Position numbers and translations under genes: made by a program
Part shown: positions 19,008 to 27,611 of the stretch, one piece after another
How the letters are laid out: each line of letters starts with the position of its first letter
Numbering within the stretch: position 1 is the stretch's first letter
The notes under the pieces: generated by a model
Seen by the model: only the letters and a program-made list of their open reading frames with translations
What the model was told of the DNA's origin: nothing
The model's database searches: none
DNA from: Apilactobacillus apinorum
GTDB lineage: Bacteria > Bacillota > Bacilli > Lactobacillales > Lactobacillaceae
Direction: 5' to 3'
Assembly (NCBI RefSeq): GCF_001281175.1
Contig: NZ_KQ440395.1
Coordinates: 294,543 to 358,542 of the forward strand
Length of the DNA: 64,000 nucleotides

Positions 19008-19439
19008 TTATTTATGAAAACTATTTAATTCGTCTTCTGTCATATCAGTTAGTTCAACATCGATGTGATGATTTTTTAAGACCAATTGTGAGTTTTGATC
19101 CACCGGACGGAAGTCACGGTTAATCATGCGTCGAATGAACATATAGTTATAAATTGAACCCCACAAGACGGCTCCTATCATATAAGTAATGTTCATTGCA
19201 CTACTTGGATCAACATTGAAGACTAATTGTAAGATCATGTGAGTAACCATGTAGATACATGCATCTACTCCGACGATACACGCGGCGTTGTAATAATCAG
19301 AACGTAAAATCGCTGGAATCCAGTGGAACAAGAATGCGAGTAGTGAGAAACCAAAGCGACCAAAACGGAGTCCGTTTTTACGATTGATTAGAAAAACGAA
19401 ATTTTGTTTAAAGTCTGGTAAGTGTGGCATGTTATTCAT
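19008..19439 (-). CDS. Hypothetical membrane protein, 143 residues
   Basis: A TAGGAGT site precedes the ATG at 19439. The protein has a short basic N-terminus (NRKNGLRFGRFGFSLLAFLFHW), about three hydrophobic stretches, and a charged C-terminal tail rich in Asp/Glu. It resembles small lactobacillar inner-membrane proteins without a known role. It starts 21 nt after the rRNA methyltransferase gene on the same strand and shares its terminator, so the two are probably co-transcribed. I do not recognise a family. Confidence 0.65.
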   Translation of the reverse strand: MNNMPHLPDFKQNFVFLINRKNGLRFGRFGFSLLAFLFHWIPAILRSDYYNAACIVGVDACIYMVTHMILQLVFNVDPSSAMNITYMIGAVLWGSIYNYMFIRRMINRDFRPVDQNSQLVLKNHHIDVELTDMTEDELNSFHK

Positions 19440-19460
19440 TGCGACTCCTACTTTCTGTGA

Positions 19461-20864
19461 TTATTTTTTGGTGAATTTAACGACTGCTTCACAGCGTGGT
19501 GTTTGTGGCATCATGTCGATTGGTTGAATCCATTCAACTTTGTACTTGCGGGTTAGCGGTACTAAGTCAGCAGCTAAAGTGGATGGGTTACATGATACGT
19601 AGACAAATTTTTCAGGCGCACTCTTTAAGATAGCGTCGATTAATTTGTCGTCTAGACCAGTACGTGGTGGATCCACGATAATGGCATCTGGTTTGAAACC
19701 TTCTTCCAACCATTCAGGCAATAGGTCTTCAGCTTTACCGACTTCGTAATAAGCGTTACGAATCTTGTTGATGATGGCGTTATGGTTAGCATCTTCGACA
19801 GCTTCGGGGATGATATCCATTCCACGAATTTCATCAGCATGCTTGGCAAGTGGTAAACCAATAGTTCCAACACCAGAATAAGCATCAACAATCTTTTCGT
19901 TACCAGTTAATTCCAATGCAGAGATGGCAACTTCGTATAAACGAGGTAGCATGATTGAATTCAATTGTAGGAAAGCACGAGCAGAAAGTTCGAAGCTTAA
20001 CCCTTTAATCTTTTCCACGATGGTATCCTTACCAGCTAAATGAACAGTTTTGTCACCCCAGATTAATGGAGAGTCACCGGGATTAATGTTTTGCATCACT
20101 GAAGTTACTTCAGGAAGTTCTAACATAATCTTCTTTAGCATGAAACCTTTTTTAACGAACTTAGGCGTGTTAGTTACGAACACAACTTGAACGTCGTCAG
20201 TATTTAAGGCAGCACGGACAATCACCGTTTTGATGATTCCGGAATTGTTTTCTTCATTAAAAACAGGAATTTCTAGTTCGTCAATGAATTCCACAATCTT
20301 GCGCATTACTTTCATAGTGGCAGGGTATTGGACTGAACAAGTTGGCAAGTCAACTAAATCGTGAGTACCTTCCTTAAACAATCCAGCGATAACCTTACCA
20401 TCTTGCATGCGGACAGGGAATTGTGCCTTATTACGGTATTCATATGGGTCTTCCATTCCCATTGTGGAACGGATTTTCATTTTTTGATAACCCTGTGGTT
20501 GGAACTTTTCTAATGCTTGTTTGATTAGATCTCGTTTGAAACGAAGCTGAGCTGGGTATGATAGGGCTTCTAGTTCGAAACCACCAACGTTACCAGCGTA
20601 ACTATCGCGAGGTTCAACGCGGTCTTCTGACACGCGATTGATTTTAACAGCCTTGGCCTTGATATAGTTAGGGTATACCTTGGTAACCTCAGCGACGACT
20701 TTTTCATCGGTAAAAGCACCGGATACGAAGACTAATTTGTGTTCGTAAAAACCGATTCCCTCGCCGTTAATGCCCATTCTCTTGATGGTCATTTTAAATT
20801 GTTGGCCGACTTCAACATCTACATCGTTAAAGTCATTACGATAATTATTTCTTTGGTATGCCAT
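19461..20864 (-). CDS. rlmD: 23S rRNA (uracil-5-)-methyltransferase, RlmCD/RumA family
   Basis: 467 residues, normal for the family. It methylates uracil C5 in 23S rRNA (U747/U1939-type sites) with S-adenosylmethionine. An N-terminal TRAM-like beta barrel (about residues 15-75) leads to the methyltransferase domain with DAYSGVGTIGLPLA (SAM motif), IVDPPRTGLD, and SCNPSTLAADL, where Cys425 is the expected catalytic nucleophile. The Cys-rich [4Fe-4S] motif that many RlmD/RumA proteins carry just after TRAM is absent: the matching stretch EPRDSYAGNVGGFELEALSY contains no cysteine. It sits in an operon with the small membrane protein downstream. Confidence 0.92.
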   Translation of the reverse strand: MAYQRNNYRNDFNDVDVEVGQQFKMTIKRMGINGEGIGFYEHKLVFVSGAFTDEKVVAEVTKVYPNYIKAKAVKINRVSEDRVEPRDSYAGNVGGFELEALSYPAQLRFKRDLIKQALEKFQPQGYQKMKIRSTMGMEDPYEYRNKAQFPVRMQDGKVIAGLFKEGTHDLVDLPTCSVQYPATMKVMRKIVEFIDELEIPVFNEENNSGIIKTVIVRAALNTDDVQVVFVTNTPKFVKKGFMLKKIMLELPEVTSVMQNINPGDSPLIWGDKTVHLAGKDTIVEKIKGLSFELSARAFLQLNSIMLPRLYEVAISALELTGNEKIVDAYSGVGTIGLPLAKHADEIRGMDIIPEAVEDANHNAIINKIRNAYYEVGKAEDLLPEWLEEGFKPDAIIVDPPRTGLDDKLIDAILKSAPEKFVYVSCNPSTLAADLVPLTRKYKVEWIQPIDMMPQTPRCEAVVKFTKK

Positions 20865-20960
20865 TGCTACCGTCCTTTTCTATAAATCCATAGTTATTCC
20901 ACATTATAACATGGAGTTATTAAATTTAAGTTAAGAGTACTGTAAATAGTCGAAAAAAGA

Positions 20961-20989
20961 TTGCAAATGCCTCTATAAAAGGTTATAAA
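20961..20989 (+). promoter_or_regulatory. Promoter for secreted protein at 21020
   Basis: -35 TTGCAA (20961-20966), 17-nt spacer, and -10 TATAAA (20984-20989), 31 nt before the start codon, which has a GGGGGA ribosome-binding site. Confidence 0.7.
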
Positions 20990-21019
20990 TAAAGTGTTGC
21001 GTTAAAAAGGGGGATAATT

Positions 21020-22627
21020 ATGAACAAGATGACTAAAACACTGTTACTTACTGCAGTGACAACATTAATCGTGTCAATTCCAGCAGCTGCACTTAGCGCA
21101 AATGCTGCTGCTGATGAATTGATTCCTGCATCTGCACCAAGTAATGGTCAAAGAGACTCACAAAATTTCTGGATTCATTCATGGGATGAGGGTAAGAATC
21201 CAATCCCGGTTACAACTACAGATAATGCATTAACTGATCGTAACGATCAACTATTTCACACAATCGATAGTCAAGTGCCTAATATGACACCTGTTTGGGG
21301 AAACTATCGTCGTGTTAAAAACACTACTAAGCCAAATTACATAAATGCTGTTGACTCAGTTAATACTGCTAAAGTTAATTTTAGAACAAAATGGTTCTTG
21401 CCAACTGGATTTAATGTTTCCCCACAAGAACACGGTAACTACCAAGGTGCGATTATGGCTAATAACTCCATCTATATTGTTGAATCAATGGGAACTGGTG
21501 CTAACCAAGGTGCCATTATTCGATTAAAGATGGATGCCCTACAAGCTATGGGATTAGATGACACTAATCACCAAAACTTATTAATTCAAGTGTTTAACTT
21601 CTTCAATCCTTTCACTGATCGTGGCCGTGATAATAGTTTAAAGTTTGCTAAGTTTATTAATGACAGTAAGAAGCCTAGACAAGATAGTAATAAGACTGAA
21701 AAGCAATTACTAAAAGTTAAGAAGTCATTGAACAAAGCTCAAAAAGTCGTTAATAAGAATTTAGTGAAGTACCAAAAAGTTAGTCAAAAGTTGAAGAACG
21801 CTAAGAAAAAGAATGATAAAAAAGTTCTTAAAGTAAAGAAAAAAGTATTATTCAATAAATATAAGGCAGTTAAGAGACAACAATCAGGTCGTATTAAATT
21901 GTTAACTGACCAATTGGGTCGTCTTAACCAACAATACAATAAGCATCAATCTAAGATTAATAAGATTGGTCAAAACAACCCAATCTTTAATCAATACTAC
22001 CAAATCTCTAAATCTGTAAGTGTTAGTCCACTAATGAATATTGGTCATGGTCAAACACTTGCTTACAATCCAAGTAATGACCATATCTATCTAGCACAAG
22101 ATGATCAACTAGGAATTGTTGGTAATGACTTTTATAACCAAGTTACTGAATTAGATGCTCAATCATTGAAGCCTGTTCATCAATACCGTTTCAGAATGAT
22201 TAACAACCAAGGTAAAAACTTAGCCTTGCATACATTGACATTCGATAAAGCGGGTAATGCATACTTCGGTGTTCATTCAGGTCGTAATGGAGCAAACGGT
22301 GTTTACACACTATACACTGGTAACTTTACTAACAAGAAGATATCATTCAGACCAGTAACTGGTATGATTAAGTGGCCAGCTAGTTTCAATCAGTACGTTA
22401 CTTACAATTCTATCAACGACAGAATTTACTTAGTATCTAACGATATGTTGATTTCAATTCCAGCTAAGGAAGTTAGAAATGACACTATTAAGCCACAAGA
22501 TGTTCATTACGTTACATTCGATTCAGGTCGTGAATTTGAAAGTATTGCATTTGATAATAAAGGTTATGGATACCTATTATCTCTATGGCGTTCAGAACTA
22601 CTACGTTCAGATCGTCCAATGAACTAA
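21020..22627 (+). CDS. Secreted protein with lysine-rich coiled coil, beta-propeller-like
   Basis: 535 residues with a classical signal peptide (LLTAVTTLIVSIPAAALSANA, cleavage near residue 30). Two beta-rich halves (for example GAIMANNSIYIVES and LAYNPSNDHIYLAQDD, later AYFGVHSG and RIYLVSND) have the repeated-blade look of a propeller or lectin. They are split by a strongly basic coiled coil at about residues 220-325 (KVKKSLNKAQKVVNKN and similar). No catalytic motif or wall anchor is visible. The coil recalls those in the GH68 and GH32 proteins of this window and may bind negatively charged wall polymers. The gene stands alone with its own promoter and terminator. Function unknown. Confidence 0.75.
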   Translation: MNKMTKTLLLTAVTTLIVSIPAAALSANAAADELIPASAPSNGQRDSQNFWIHSWDEGKNPIPVTTTDNALTDRNDQLFHTIDSQVPNMTPVWGNYRRVKNTTKPNYINAVDSVNTAKVNFRTKWFLPTGFNVSPQEHGNYQGAIMANNSIYIVESMGTGANQGAIIRLKMDALQAMGLDDTNHQNLLIQVFNFFNPFTDRGRDNSLKFAKFINDSKKPRQDSNKTEKQLLKVKKSLNKAQKVVNKNLVKYQKVSQKLKNAKKKNDKKVLKVKKKVLFNKYKAVKRQQSGRIKLLTDQLGRLNQQYNKHQSKINKIGQNNPIFNQYYQISKSVSVSPLMNIGHGQTLAYNPSNDHIYLAQDDQLGIVGNDFYNQVTELDAQSLKPVHQYRFRMINNQGKNLALHTLTFDKAGNAYFGVHSGRNGANGVYTLYTGNFTNKKISFRPVTGMIKWPASFNQYVTYNSINDRIYLVSNDMLISIPAKEVRNDTIKPQDVHYVTFDSGREFESIAFDNKGYGYLLSLWRSELLRSDRPMN

Positions 22628-22644
22628 ATTTTTACAAAACAACT

Positions 22645-22687
22645 AAAAAATGCATGTAGAATGAAAATTTCTACATGCATTTTTTTA
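22645..22687. terminator. Bidirectional terminator
   Basis: Perfect 11-bp stem TGCATGTAGAA/TTCTACATGCA with A and T runs on either side, between convergent genes. Confidence 0.9.
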
Positions 22688-23119
22688 TTTTTCTAAAATC
22701 ATTTTGATGTGTGGAGTTTGATGGAAGGTGTAAACATCACCGACCGCTTTAAAGCCGAACTTCGCATAGAAGTTTTCTTTATCGTCTTGGGAGTCGATTT
22801 CCACACGGGGATGGTTGAAGTGTTCATCGATTTCTTCTAATACTTTTTCGATTAGCTTTTTACCTAGTCCTTTACCACGAGCAGCAGGGGTGGTTAAGAC
22901 ACGACCGAACGTGGTGTGGTCTTCACCGTGAAAAACACGGGCATAAGCTAATAACTTTCCATCTTCTTCTGCCCAGATATGTAAGGCGTTAAAGTCGACA
23001 TCATCGACTTCTTGATATGGTCTCTTTTGTTCGACCACAAATGTTTGTACTCGGGCGTAATAGATCGCCCAAAGTTCATCTCTGGTGATTTGATCAAAGG
23101 TTTTTACTTTCCATTCCAT
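22685..23119 (-). CDS. GNAT-family N-acetyltransferase, ElaA-like
   Basis: 144 residues behind an AGGAGG site. The N-terminal sequence (LWAIYYARVQTFVVEQ-R-YQEVDDVD) is typical of ElaA-type GNAT proteins, and the acetyl-CoA binding motif A is FGRVLTTPAARGKGLGKKL. The ending KFGFKAVGDVY...PHIKM also fits. The substrate of the family is not established. It is a single gene, convergent with the secreted protein. Confidence 0.88.
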   Translation of the reverse strand: MEWKVKTFDQITRDELWAIYYARVQTFVVEQKRPYQEVDDVDFNALHIWAEEDGKLLAYARVFHGEDHTTFGRVLTTPAARGKGLGKKLIEKVLEEIDEHFNHPRVEIDSQDDKENFYAKFGFKAVGDVYTFHQTPHIKMILEK

Positions 23120-23246
23120 AATCTAACCTCCTGGATTAATTATCCTCATTCTACTATTTTTTCTGTCAAATGAAGCAAATTTTGCATAATTTTTGAAAAT
23201 AATGCACGGTGTTTTTCTTAGTTGAAGTTGATACATTAATATTCGT

Positions 23247-23260
23247 TCAAGGGCCCTTGA
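23247..23260. promoter_or_regulatory. 14-bp perfect palindrome upstream of sigma factor gene
   Basis: TCAAGGGCCCTTGA is a perfect palindrome ending 25 nt before the start codon. Its position in the 5' leader suggests an operator or a small hairpin, but no known regulator is assigned. Confidence 0.4.
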
Positions 23261-23285
23261 TCAATTCACTAAAGGAATGATTAAG

Positions 23286-23813
23286 ATGAACGAACCAGAC
23301 TTAACCCCTGGATTTGAATATTTAATGAGGGAAAATCACCAGGGATTAGTCCATGGCGTTTTAAAGCGCCTCAACATATTACCAAATAATCCGCAATACG
23401 ACGATTTAGTTCAAGAGGGCTTTATCCGTTTTGCACAAAAATACATTGAATATGATGAAGAAAAGACCAATAACTCATTGATAAGTTATTTGTATCAAGG
23501 GGTCTATTGGTACCTATTAGACTTACTGCGTAAACAACAACGCCAAAACAACCACACTGAAATGATGAGTGCCGAACAAGACGGGTGGGAAGATGAGTTA
23601 TTAGATGATAGTGAAGGAGTTGGTGAGGTAAATGACAGAGCGTTGTTAAATCAGTTGTGGTTAAATTGTACCCACGATCAACGTAAGTTTTTATGTAGTA
23701 GCTTTAATGAGGGGATGAACGTTACTGACATTTCCCGTAAATATCGAGTTAGCCGCAAGACGGTCTATAAGTGGAAACAGGGCGTCCAAAAAGAATATTT
23801 AAAAATTAGGTAA
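23286..23813 (+). CDS. Sigma-70 family RNA polymerase sigma factor, ComX/SigH-like
   Basis: 175 residues from the ATG at 23286, which has AAAGGA 9 nt upstream; the ATG at 23277 directly abuts that site. Region 2 is visible as YDDLVQEGFIRFAQKYIEYDEEK and SYLYQGVYWYLLDLLRKQQR. A short acidic linker leads to region 4 with the helix-turn-helix NVTDISRKYRVSRKTVYKWKQGVQ. This two-region form is typical of the lactobacillar alternative sigma factors related to ComX/SigH, tied in other Firmicutes to competence genes. Two small genes (DUF1659, DUF2922) follow in the same direction. Confidence 0.85.
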   Translation: MNEPDLTPGFEYLMRENHQGLVHGVLKRLNILPNNPQYDDLVQEGFIRFAQKYIEYDEEKTNNSLISYLYQGVYWYLLDLLRKQQRQNNHTEMMSAEQDGWEDELLDDSEGVGEVNDRALLNQLWLNCTHDQRKFLCSSFNEGMNVTDISRKYRVSRKTVYKWKQGVQKEYLKIR

Positions 23814-23826
23814 CACTTTGATATGG

Positions 23827-23862
23827 AATAACGTTATTAAGAGTGTAAGGGTTAGCGCTAAC
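23827..23862. promoter_or_regulatory. Two palindromes between sigma factor and DUF1659 gene
   Basis: AATAACGTTATT (23827-23838) and GTTAGCGCTAAC (23851-23862) are both perfect 12-bp palindromes. The second is flanked by TAAG and CTTA. They lie 33-68 nt before the DUF1659 start, an operator-like position. Confidence 0.4.
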
Positions 23863-23894
23863 GACTTACTAAGTTAAGAAAAGAGGTTGATACA

Positions 23895-24095
23895 ATGAAT
23901 AAAAAATGGAATAAGTCAAAAATCACAGTTGCTACTATGGGTAAGGACAAAGTAGTTCGTAACCGTAACTTTGCTAATGCCGTAGAAAACATCTCTGCTG
24001 ATCAAATGGCTGAATTAAGTGACATTGTTGCTCAATTAACTGGAAGCGAATTTGCATCAGGTAAGTTAATTCATGAAGATGGATTCACTAAATAA
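23895..24095 (+). CDS. DUF1659 family small protein
   Basis: 66 residues after a good AAGAGG site. The pattern NRNFANAVENISADQMAEL-DIVAQLTG is that of DUF1659, short Firmicutes proteins of unknown role that are commonly found beside a DUF2922 gene. It starts 82 nt after the sigma factor gene and 19 nt before the DUF2922 gene, so the two small genes are one transcription unit. Expression may depend on the upstream sigma factor, which is an inference from position only. Confidence 0.8.
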   Translation: MNKKWNKSKITVATMGKDKVVRNRNFANAVENISADQMAELSDIVAQLTGSEFASGKLIHEDGFTK

Positions 24096-24114
24096 TTAAC
24101 TGGAGGAACGATAA

Positions 24115-24360
24115 ATGAGAAAATTAGAACTAACATTCAAAAGTGAAAATGGTAAGAACAAGACTTTAAGCCTAAATTATGTTGATGGCAAACTAGATAC
24201 TTCAGTAGTAATGCCAGCAATGCAACGTCTATCTGCATTGAATATTTTTCAAGACGAAGCTGGTAACTTGTATAAGACACCGGTTGCTGCCAAAATTGTG
24301 GACACACAAAATAGCTCACTATTTGATACCCGTGTTGTCGTAACTCCTGCTGCTAAGTAA
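24115..24360 (+). CDS. DUF2922 family small protein
   Basis: 81 residues behind a GGAGGA site. The sequence (LELTFKSENGKNKTLSLNYVDGKLD...VMPAMQRLSALNIFQ) matches the DUF2922 pattern: a short beta-rich protein of unknown function that accompanies DUF1659. It is the last gene before a terminator, and there is no signal peptide or membrane segment. Confidence 0.8.
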   Translation: MRKLELTFKSENGKNKTLSLNYVDGKLDTSVVMPAMQRLSALNIFQDEAGNLYKTPVAAKIVDTQNSSLFDTRVVVTPAAK

Positions 24361-24407
24361 TTTAATTAACTAAGACAAACAACACTCCCTACTAAAACCC
24401 CGACAAT

Positions 24408-24441
24408 AAAAAGCGTTCAGTCATTGACTGGACGCTTTTTG
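24408..24441. terminator. Bidirectional terminator
   Basis: Stem AGCGTTCAGTC/GACTGGACGCT (one G-T pair) with A and T runs, between DUF2922 and the convergent LysR gene. Confidence 0.88.
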
Positions 24442-24442
24442 T

Positions 24443-25336
24443 TTATTCTAAATAACCATCCGGATAATTGCTTTCAATAAATTCACGGATACATGACACC
24501 ATCTTTTGTGCGGCTGGTGTTTTCATTTGAACTGAGTTCATTACCATAAAGATTGAACGATAGAAATCGTCATCGAAAGGATAGAACTTAACGTCACCAC
24601 CGATACGTTGGAAGGCAAGCTTAGGGAGAATGCCCATTCCTAATCCGGCCTCTACCATCGCAATGATGGAGTGGTCATCGATACTGAATTGAATTGAGTT
24701 CGGTGCCACATTGTATTGGTCCAAGACTTTTTTGGTATCACCATCGTAATCTGATTTTTGTAAGATGAAGTGTTGATCGACTAAATCGTCTTGAGTGATG
24801 GTTTTGCCATTCTTTGGAATGAAGTCTTTGGGTGTAATGCAATAAATCTTGTCTTTAATTAGTAACGCTTTGACTAACCGTTCATTAATTGGTTGGCAAG
24901 TAAATCCTAAATCAATTTTTCCCTGTCGAGCTTGTAACGTAATGTCGTTAAAATCACTTTGCGTTACTTCTACCTTAACGTTAGGAAAAAGATTGTGGAA
25001 ATTATGTATTATTGTAGGCATCCAATTAATGCAGACACTACTGAAAGCTCCTAAGCGGACAGTTCCAGAAGTAAGTCCTTTAATCTTATTGGCCTCTTGT
25101 TGCAAACGTTCTTCGTTGTTTAAGATGTCTTGAATGATTGGTAAGACGTCCTTACCATCTTCAGTCAGTTTAACTCCAGAACGGTCGCGAATTAGTAGAG
25201 AGAAACCCAGTTGCTTTTCTAATTTATCGATAGAGTGAGAAATCGCAGAAGGGGTTACTTCTAATTTTTGCGCTGCATGGTGGAAACTTGATTCGCTTAC
25301 CACTGTGACGAACGCTTGATATGAGAAAGAAATCAT
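24443..25336 (-). CDS. LysR-family transcriptional regulator
   Basis: 297 residues, the usual LysR length, after AAAGGAG. The winged helix is at residues about 8-60 (SFHHAAQKLEVTPSAISHSIDKLEKQLG), and the C-terminal effector-binding domain has the periplasmic-binding fold pattern (GTVRLGAFSSVCINWMP; VEAGLGMGILPKLA). The effector is unknown. It is divergent from the S-layer gene; a 9-9-9 inverted repeat at 25407-25433 lies between them, closer to lysR, and could be its own operator. Confidence 0.92.
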   Translation of the reverse strand: MISFSYQAFVTVVSESSFHHAAQKLEVTPSAISHSIDKLEKQLGFSLLIRDRSGVKLTEDGKDVLPIIQDILNNEERLQQEANKIKGLTSGTVRLGAFSSVCINWMPTIIHNFHNLFPNVKVEVTQSDFNDITLQARQGKIDLGFTCQPINERLVKALLIKDKIYCITPKDFIPKNGKTITQDDLVDQHFILQKSDYDGDTKKVLDQYNVAPNSIQFSIDDHSIIAMVEAGLGMGILPKLAFQRIGGDVKFYPFDDDFYRSIFMVMNSVQMKTPAAQKMVSCIREFIESNYPDGYLE

Positions 25337-25406
25337 GATTGTTTGCTCCTTTCACTCGATATGTGATTTGATTATTTAAGATTATAGCCGTTTTATTAGA
25401 AAAATG

Positions 25407-25433
25407 TAACAGAAAGTTGATAAATTTCTGTTA
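25407..25433. promoter_or_regulatory. Inverted repeat upstream of lysR-type gene
   Basis: Arms TAACAGAAA (25407-25415) and TTTCTGTTA (25425-25433) are perfectly complementary with a 9-nt spacer, about 70 nt before the LysR start. This spacing suits a dimer-binding operator. Confidence 0.45.
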
Positions 25434-25532
25434 ACTTCTTGCCAAATAATATATTGATAGTTATAATGCTCTTATAAGCATAGTAGATTATGTGAGTTTT
25501 AGACTCAGTTCGGGGAAAAGAGCGAAATTATT

Positions 25533-25560
25533 TTGACATTTTGACTTGAAGTGATATACT
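25533..25560 (+). promoter_or_regulatory. Strong promoter of S-layer gene
   Basis: Consensus -35 TTGACA (25533-25538), 16-nt spacer, and -10 TATACT (25555-25560). The start codon is 45 nt further on with a TTGGAGG ribosome-binding site. Confidence 0.85.
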
Positions 25561-25605
25561 ATACTTGCTTGATAAATTACATAAAATGTATTGGAGGAAT
25601 TTATA

Positions 25606-27120
25606 ATGCAATCAAGTCTAAAGAAATCACTTTACTTGGGATTAGCTGCTTTAACTTTTGCTTCAGTTGCAGGTGCTTCTGTATCAGCTACTTCAACTAA
25701 CGCAAATGCTGCAAAGCACACAACCAAGAAGGTTGCTAAAAAGGTCACTTACAAAACTACTGACAGCAAGTTAGACCAATCAGTTGTATATGTTTCAACT
25801 GGTAAAAACGCTGTTTACTCAAAGCCAGGTACTGTTAAAGGTGCTAAGGTAGTTGCTTCAAAGGCAACTATGGCTTCACTAGCTAACACTAAGTCAGTTA
25901 GTGCACAATTCATGGCTTACCAAGAAGCTACAACTTCAAAGGGTGCTAAGTACCTAAAAGTTGTATCATTTGATAAGAAGATCCGTGGATACGTATACGT
26001 TGGTGGTGTACAAAAAGCTCAAGGTACTGCAAGTGCTAAAGCTTCATACAACTTCAACACTGACCAAGCTAAGAGTCTATACCTAAAGACTCCTCGTCTA
26101 TTTGACAAGGCTTACGGTTCAGAATTTGGTGCTAAACTAGTTAAATTTGCTGGTAACACTAACTTCAAGACTGTTAGATTTGCAGCTGACGATGCTGTTA
26201 CTAATGCAAACGGTGACGTTTACTTCCACGTTTACGAAATCGATGACAGCAAAAACGCTATCAACACTGGTTTAACTGGTACTGCTAACCAAGGTTGGGT
26301 TAACGCTAAGAACCTAGTTAATAACTCTGGTGATGCATTTAGTGATATGAATGTTACTGTTAACTTTGTTGACACTGCTTCAAACTCAGTTGTTGATACA
26401 AAGACTGTAACTCCTAACAATGGTTCATACAACACTAACATTAATGGTTCAACTACTGCTAATGCTTGGGATGCTGCTTCAGTACAAACTGCTGTAGAAG
26501 CTGCTAAGTCTGCAGATACTAAGTTAAACTCATACAATTGGGCTTCTAACTACGCTAACCAATACACTATCGTAACTAAGGGTGCTTCAATTAACGTTTA
26601 CGTTACTAAGAGCACTACTTACGCTGATGCTGCCAAGGTAAACTTCTTTGTTGAAGGCGACAAGAACGCTAACAACTCAGCTGTTTCAGCTAGTCAACAA
26701 GATCTATCAACTGTATACTTATCAGATGGTAAGACTGCTGTAAGTACTTACACATTTGATAATGTTGCTGCTGGATTAAAGGGTATCGCTACTGATAACT
26801 TCAGTTACAACAATGTTGTTAAGTCACTATTTGCTGATGGTAAAGCATTCAACACTATCATCGTTAAGAACGGTGACTCAACTACTACTTACAAGTTTGA
26901 TGCTGTTGCTACTCAACAAAACAACAACGCTCTTGTAAACCAATACACTGGTGCAGATGTTGTACTTCCATTCTCAAGTGCTTCAGCAATCAATGTATAC
27001 TACACTAAGGTAGCTTCAAACACTACTTCAAACTTTGTTGTTCCTTCTGCTACTGCAATTAGTAACTCAAACGTTGCTGCAGTTACATCAGGTTCAACTT
27101 CAACTTCAACTGGTAAATAA
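25606..27120 (+). CDS. S-layer protein, L. brevis SlpA/SlpB type
   Basis: 504 residues from the ATG at 25606, with GGAGG 8 nt before it. The signal peptide QSSLKKSLYLGLAALTFASV is nearly that known from Lactobacillus brevis S-layer proteins, and the mature N-terminus has their wall-binding signature: YSKPGTVKGAKVVASKATM, then a YRGYVYVGG-like piece (here KIRGYVYVGG). The rest is Asn/Thr/Ala/Val-rich beta structure, as expected for a self-assembling lattice. Codon use is strongly biased (Ala GCT, Asn AAC, Leu CTA), which with the consensus promoter suggests very high expression. A second, smaller relative lies at 28102. It could be an S-layer-associated protein rather than the main lattice subunit. 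Confidence 0.88.
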   Translation: MQSSLKKSLYLGLAALTFASVAGASVSATSTNANAAKHTTKKVAKKVTYKTTDSKLDQSVVYVSTGKNAVYSKPGTVKGAKVVASKATMASLANTKSVSAQFMAYQEATTSKGAKYLKVVSFDKKIRGYVYVGGVQKAQGTASAKASYNFNTDQAKSLYLKTPRLFDKAYGSEFGAKLVKFAGNTNFKTVRFAADDAVTNANGDVYFHVYEIDDSKNAINTGLTGTANQGWVNAKNLVNNSGDAFSDMNVTVNFVDTASNSVVDTKTVTPNNGSYNTNINGSTTANAWDAASVQTAVEAAKSADTKLNSYNWASNYANQYTIVTKGASINVYVTKSTTYADAAKVNFFVEGDKNANNSAVSASQQDLSTVYLSDGKTAVSTYTFDNVAAGLKGIATDNFSYNNVVKSLFADGKAFNTIIVKNGDSTTTYKFDAVATQQNNNALVNQYTGADVVLPFSSASAINVYYTKVASNTTSNFVVPSATAISNSNVAAVTSGSTSTSTGK

Positions 27121-27140
27121 TATTAGTTAATTGTTGATAA

Positions 27141-27171
27141 AAGAGATATGACTTCGGTCATATCTTTTTTT
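27141..27171 (+). terminator. Terminator of S-layer gene
   Basis: GATATGAC-TTCG-GTCATATC hairpin with a stable UUCG tetraloop and seven T residues. Confidence 0.92.
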
Positions 27172-27191
27172 ATACATAAGATTCACATAAG

Positions 27192-27227
27192 AAAAGAGCT
27201 AACGATTATTCGTTAGCTCTTTTTTTA
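27192..27227. terminator. Terminator of minus-strand small genes (bidirectional)
   Basis: Stem AAAGAGCTAACG/CGTTAGCTCTTT with flanking A and T runs, directly after the 27229-27540 gene. Confidence 0.88.
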
Positions 27228-27228
27228 T

Positions 27229-27540
27229 TTATGGATGCCAAAAACCAAATGATCGTTCCATTTGTCTGTGCTTACGCCGTTGGTCTCTAGTCTCTATATA
27301 TTCAATCATATATTCTAATTTGTTCAATCGAGAACTTTTTAGTATTACTAACATATAATTCATGTCATTACAGCAATATATTTTGTCTAGTGCTAAATTA
27401 CAAGTGTTAAAATGCCGATCGTTGATAAACGGAAGCATTAGCATTTGAACTTTATTACGTATAATCCGACGGATTTTTCTATTATGATACTCAAAATCAA
27501 ACCCAGGGCGAATAGCCCTAATAATATTTTCCACATGCAT
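27229..27540 (-). CDS. Hypothetical small basic protein, 103 residues
   Basis: Start ATG at 27540 with a weak AAAGG nearby. The protein is rich in Arg, Asn, Met and Ile (IIRAIRPGFDFEYHNRKIRRIIRNKV) and ends RKHRQMERSFGFWHP; no signal peptide, membrane segment or family is recognised. It is followed by a good minus-strand terminator and preceded by another small minus-strand gene, which supports it being real. Codon use is less biased than in the flanking S-layer genes, as expected for a poorly expressed gene. Confidence 0.5.
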   Translation of the reverse strand: MHVENIIRAIRPGFDFEYHNRKIRRIIRNKVQMLMLPFINDRHFNTCNLALDKIYCCNDMNYMLVILKSSRLNKLEYMIEYIETRDQRRKHRQMERSFGFWHP

Positions 27541-27611
27541 CGACCTTTCATAATTTACTATTAAATAATAAAATAGTCCACCAAATGAAAATAAAAAGGG
27601 TGTCGGGGAAA

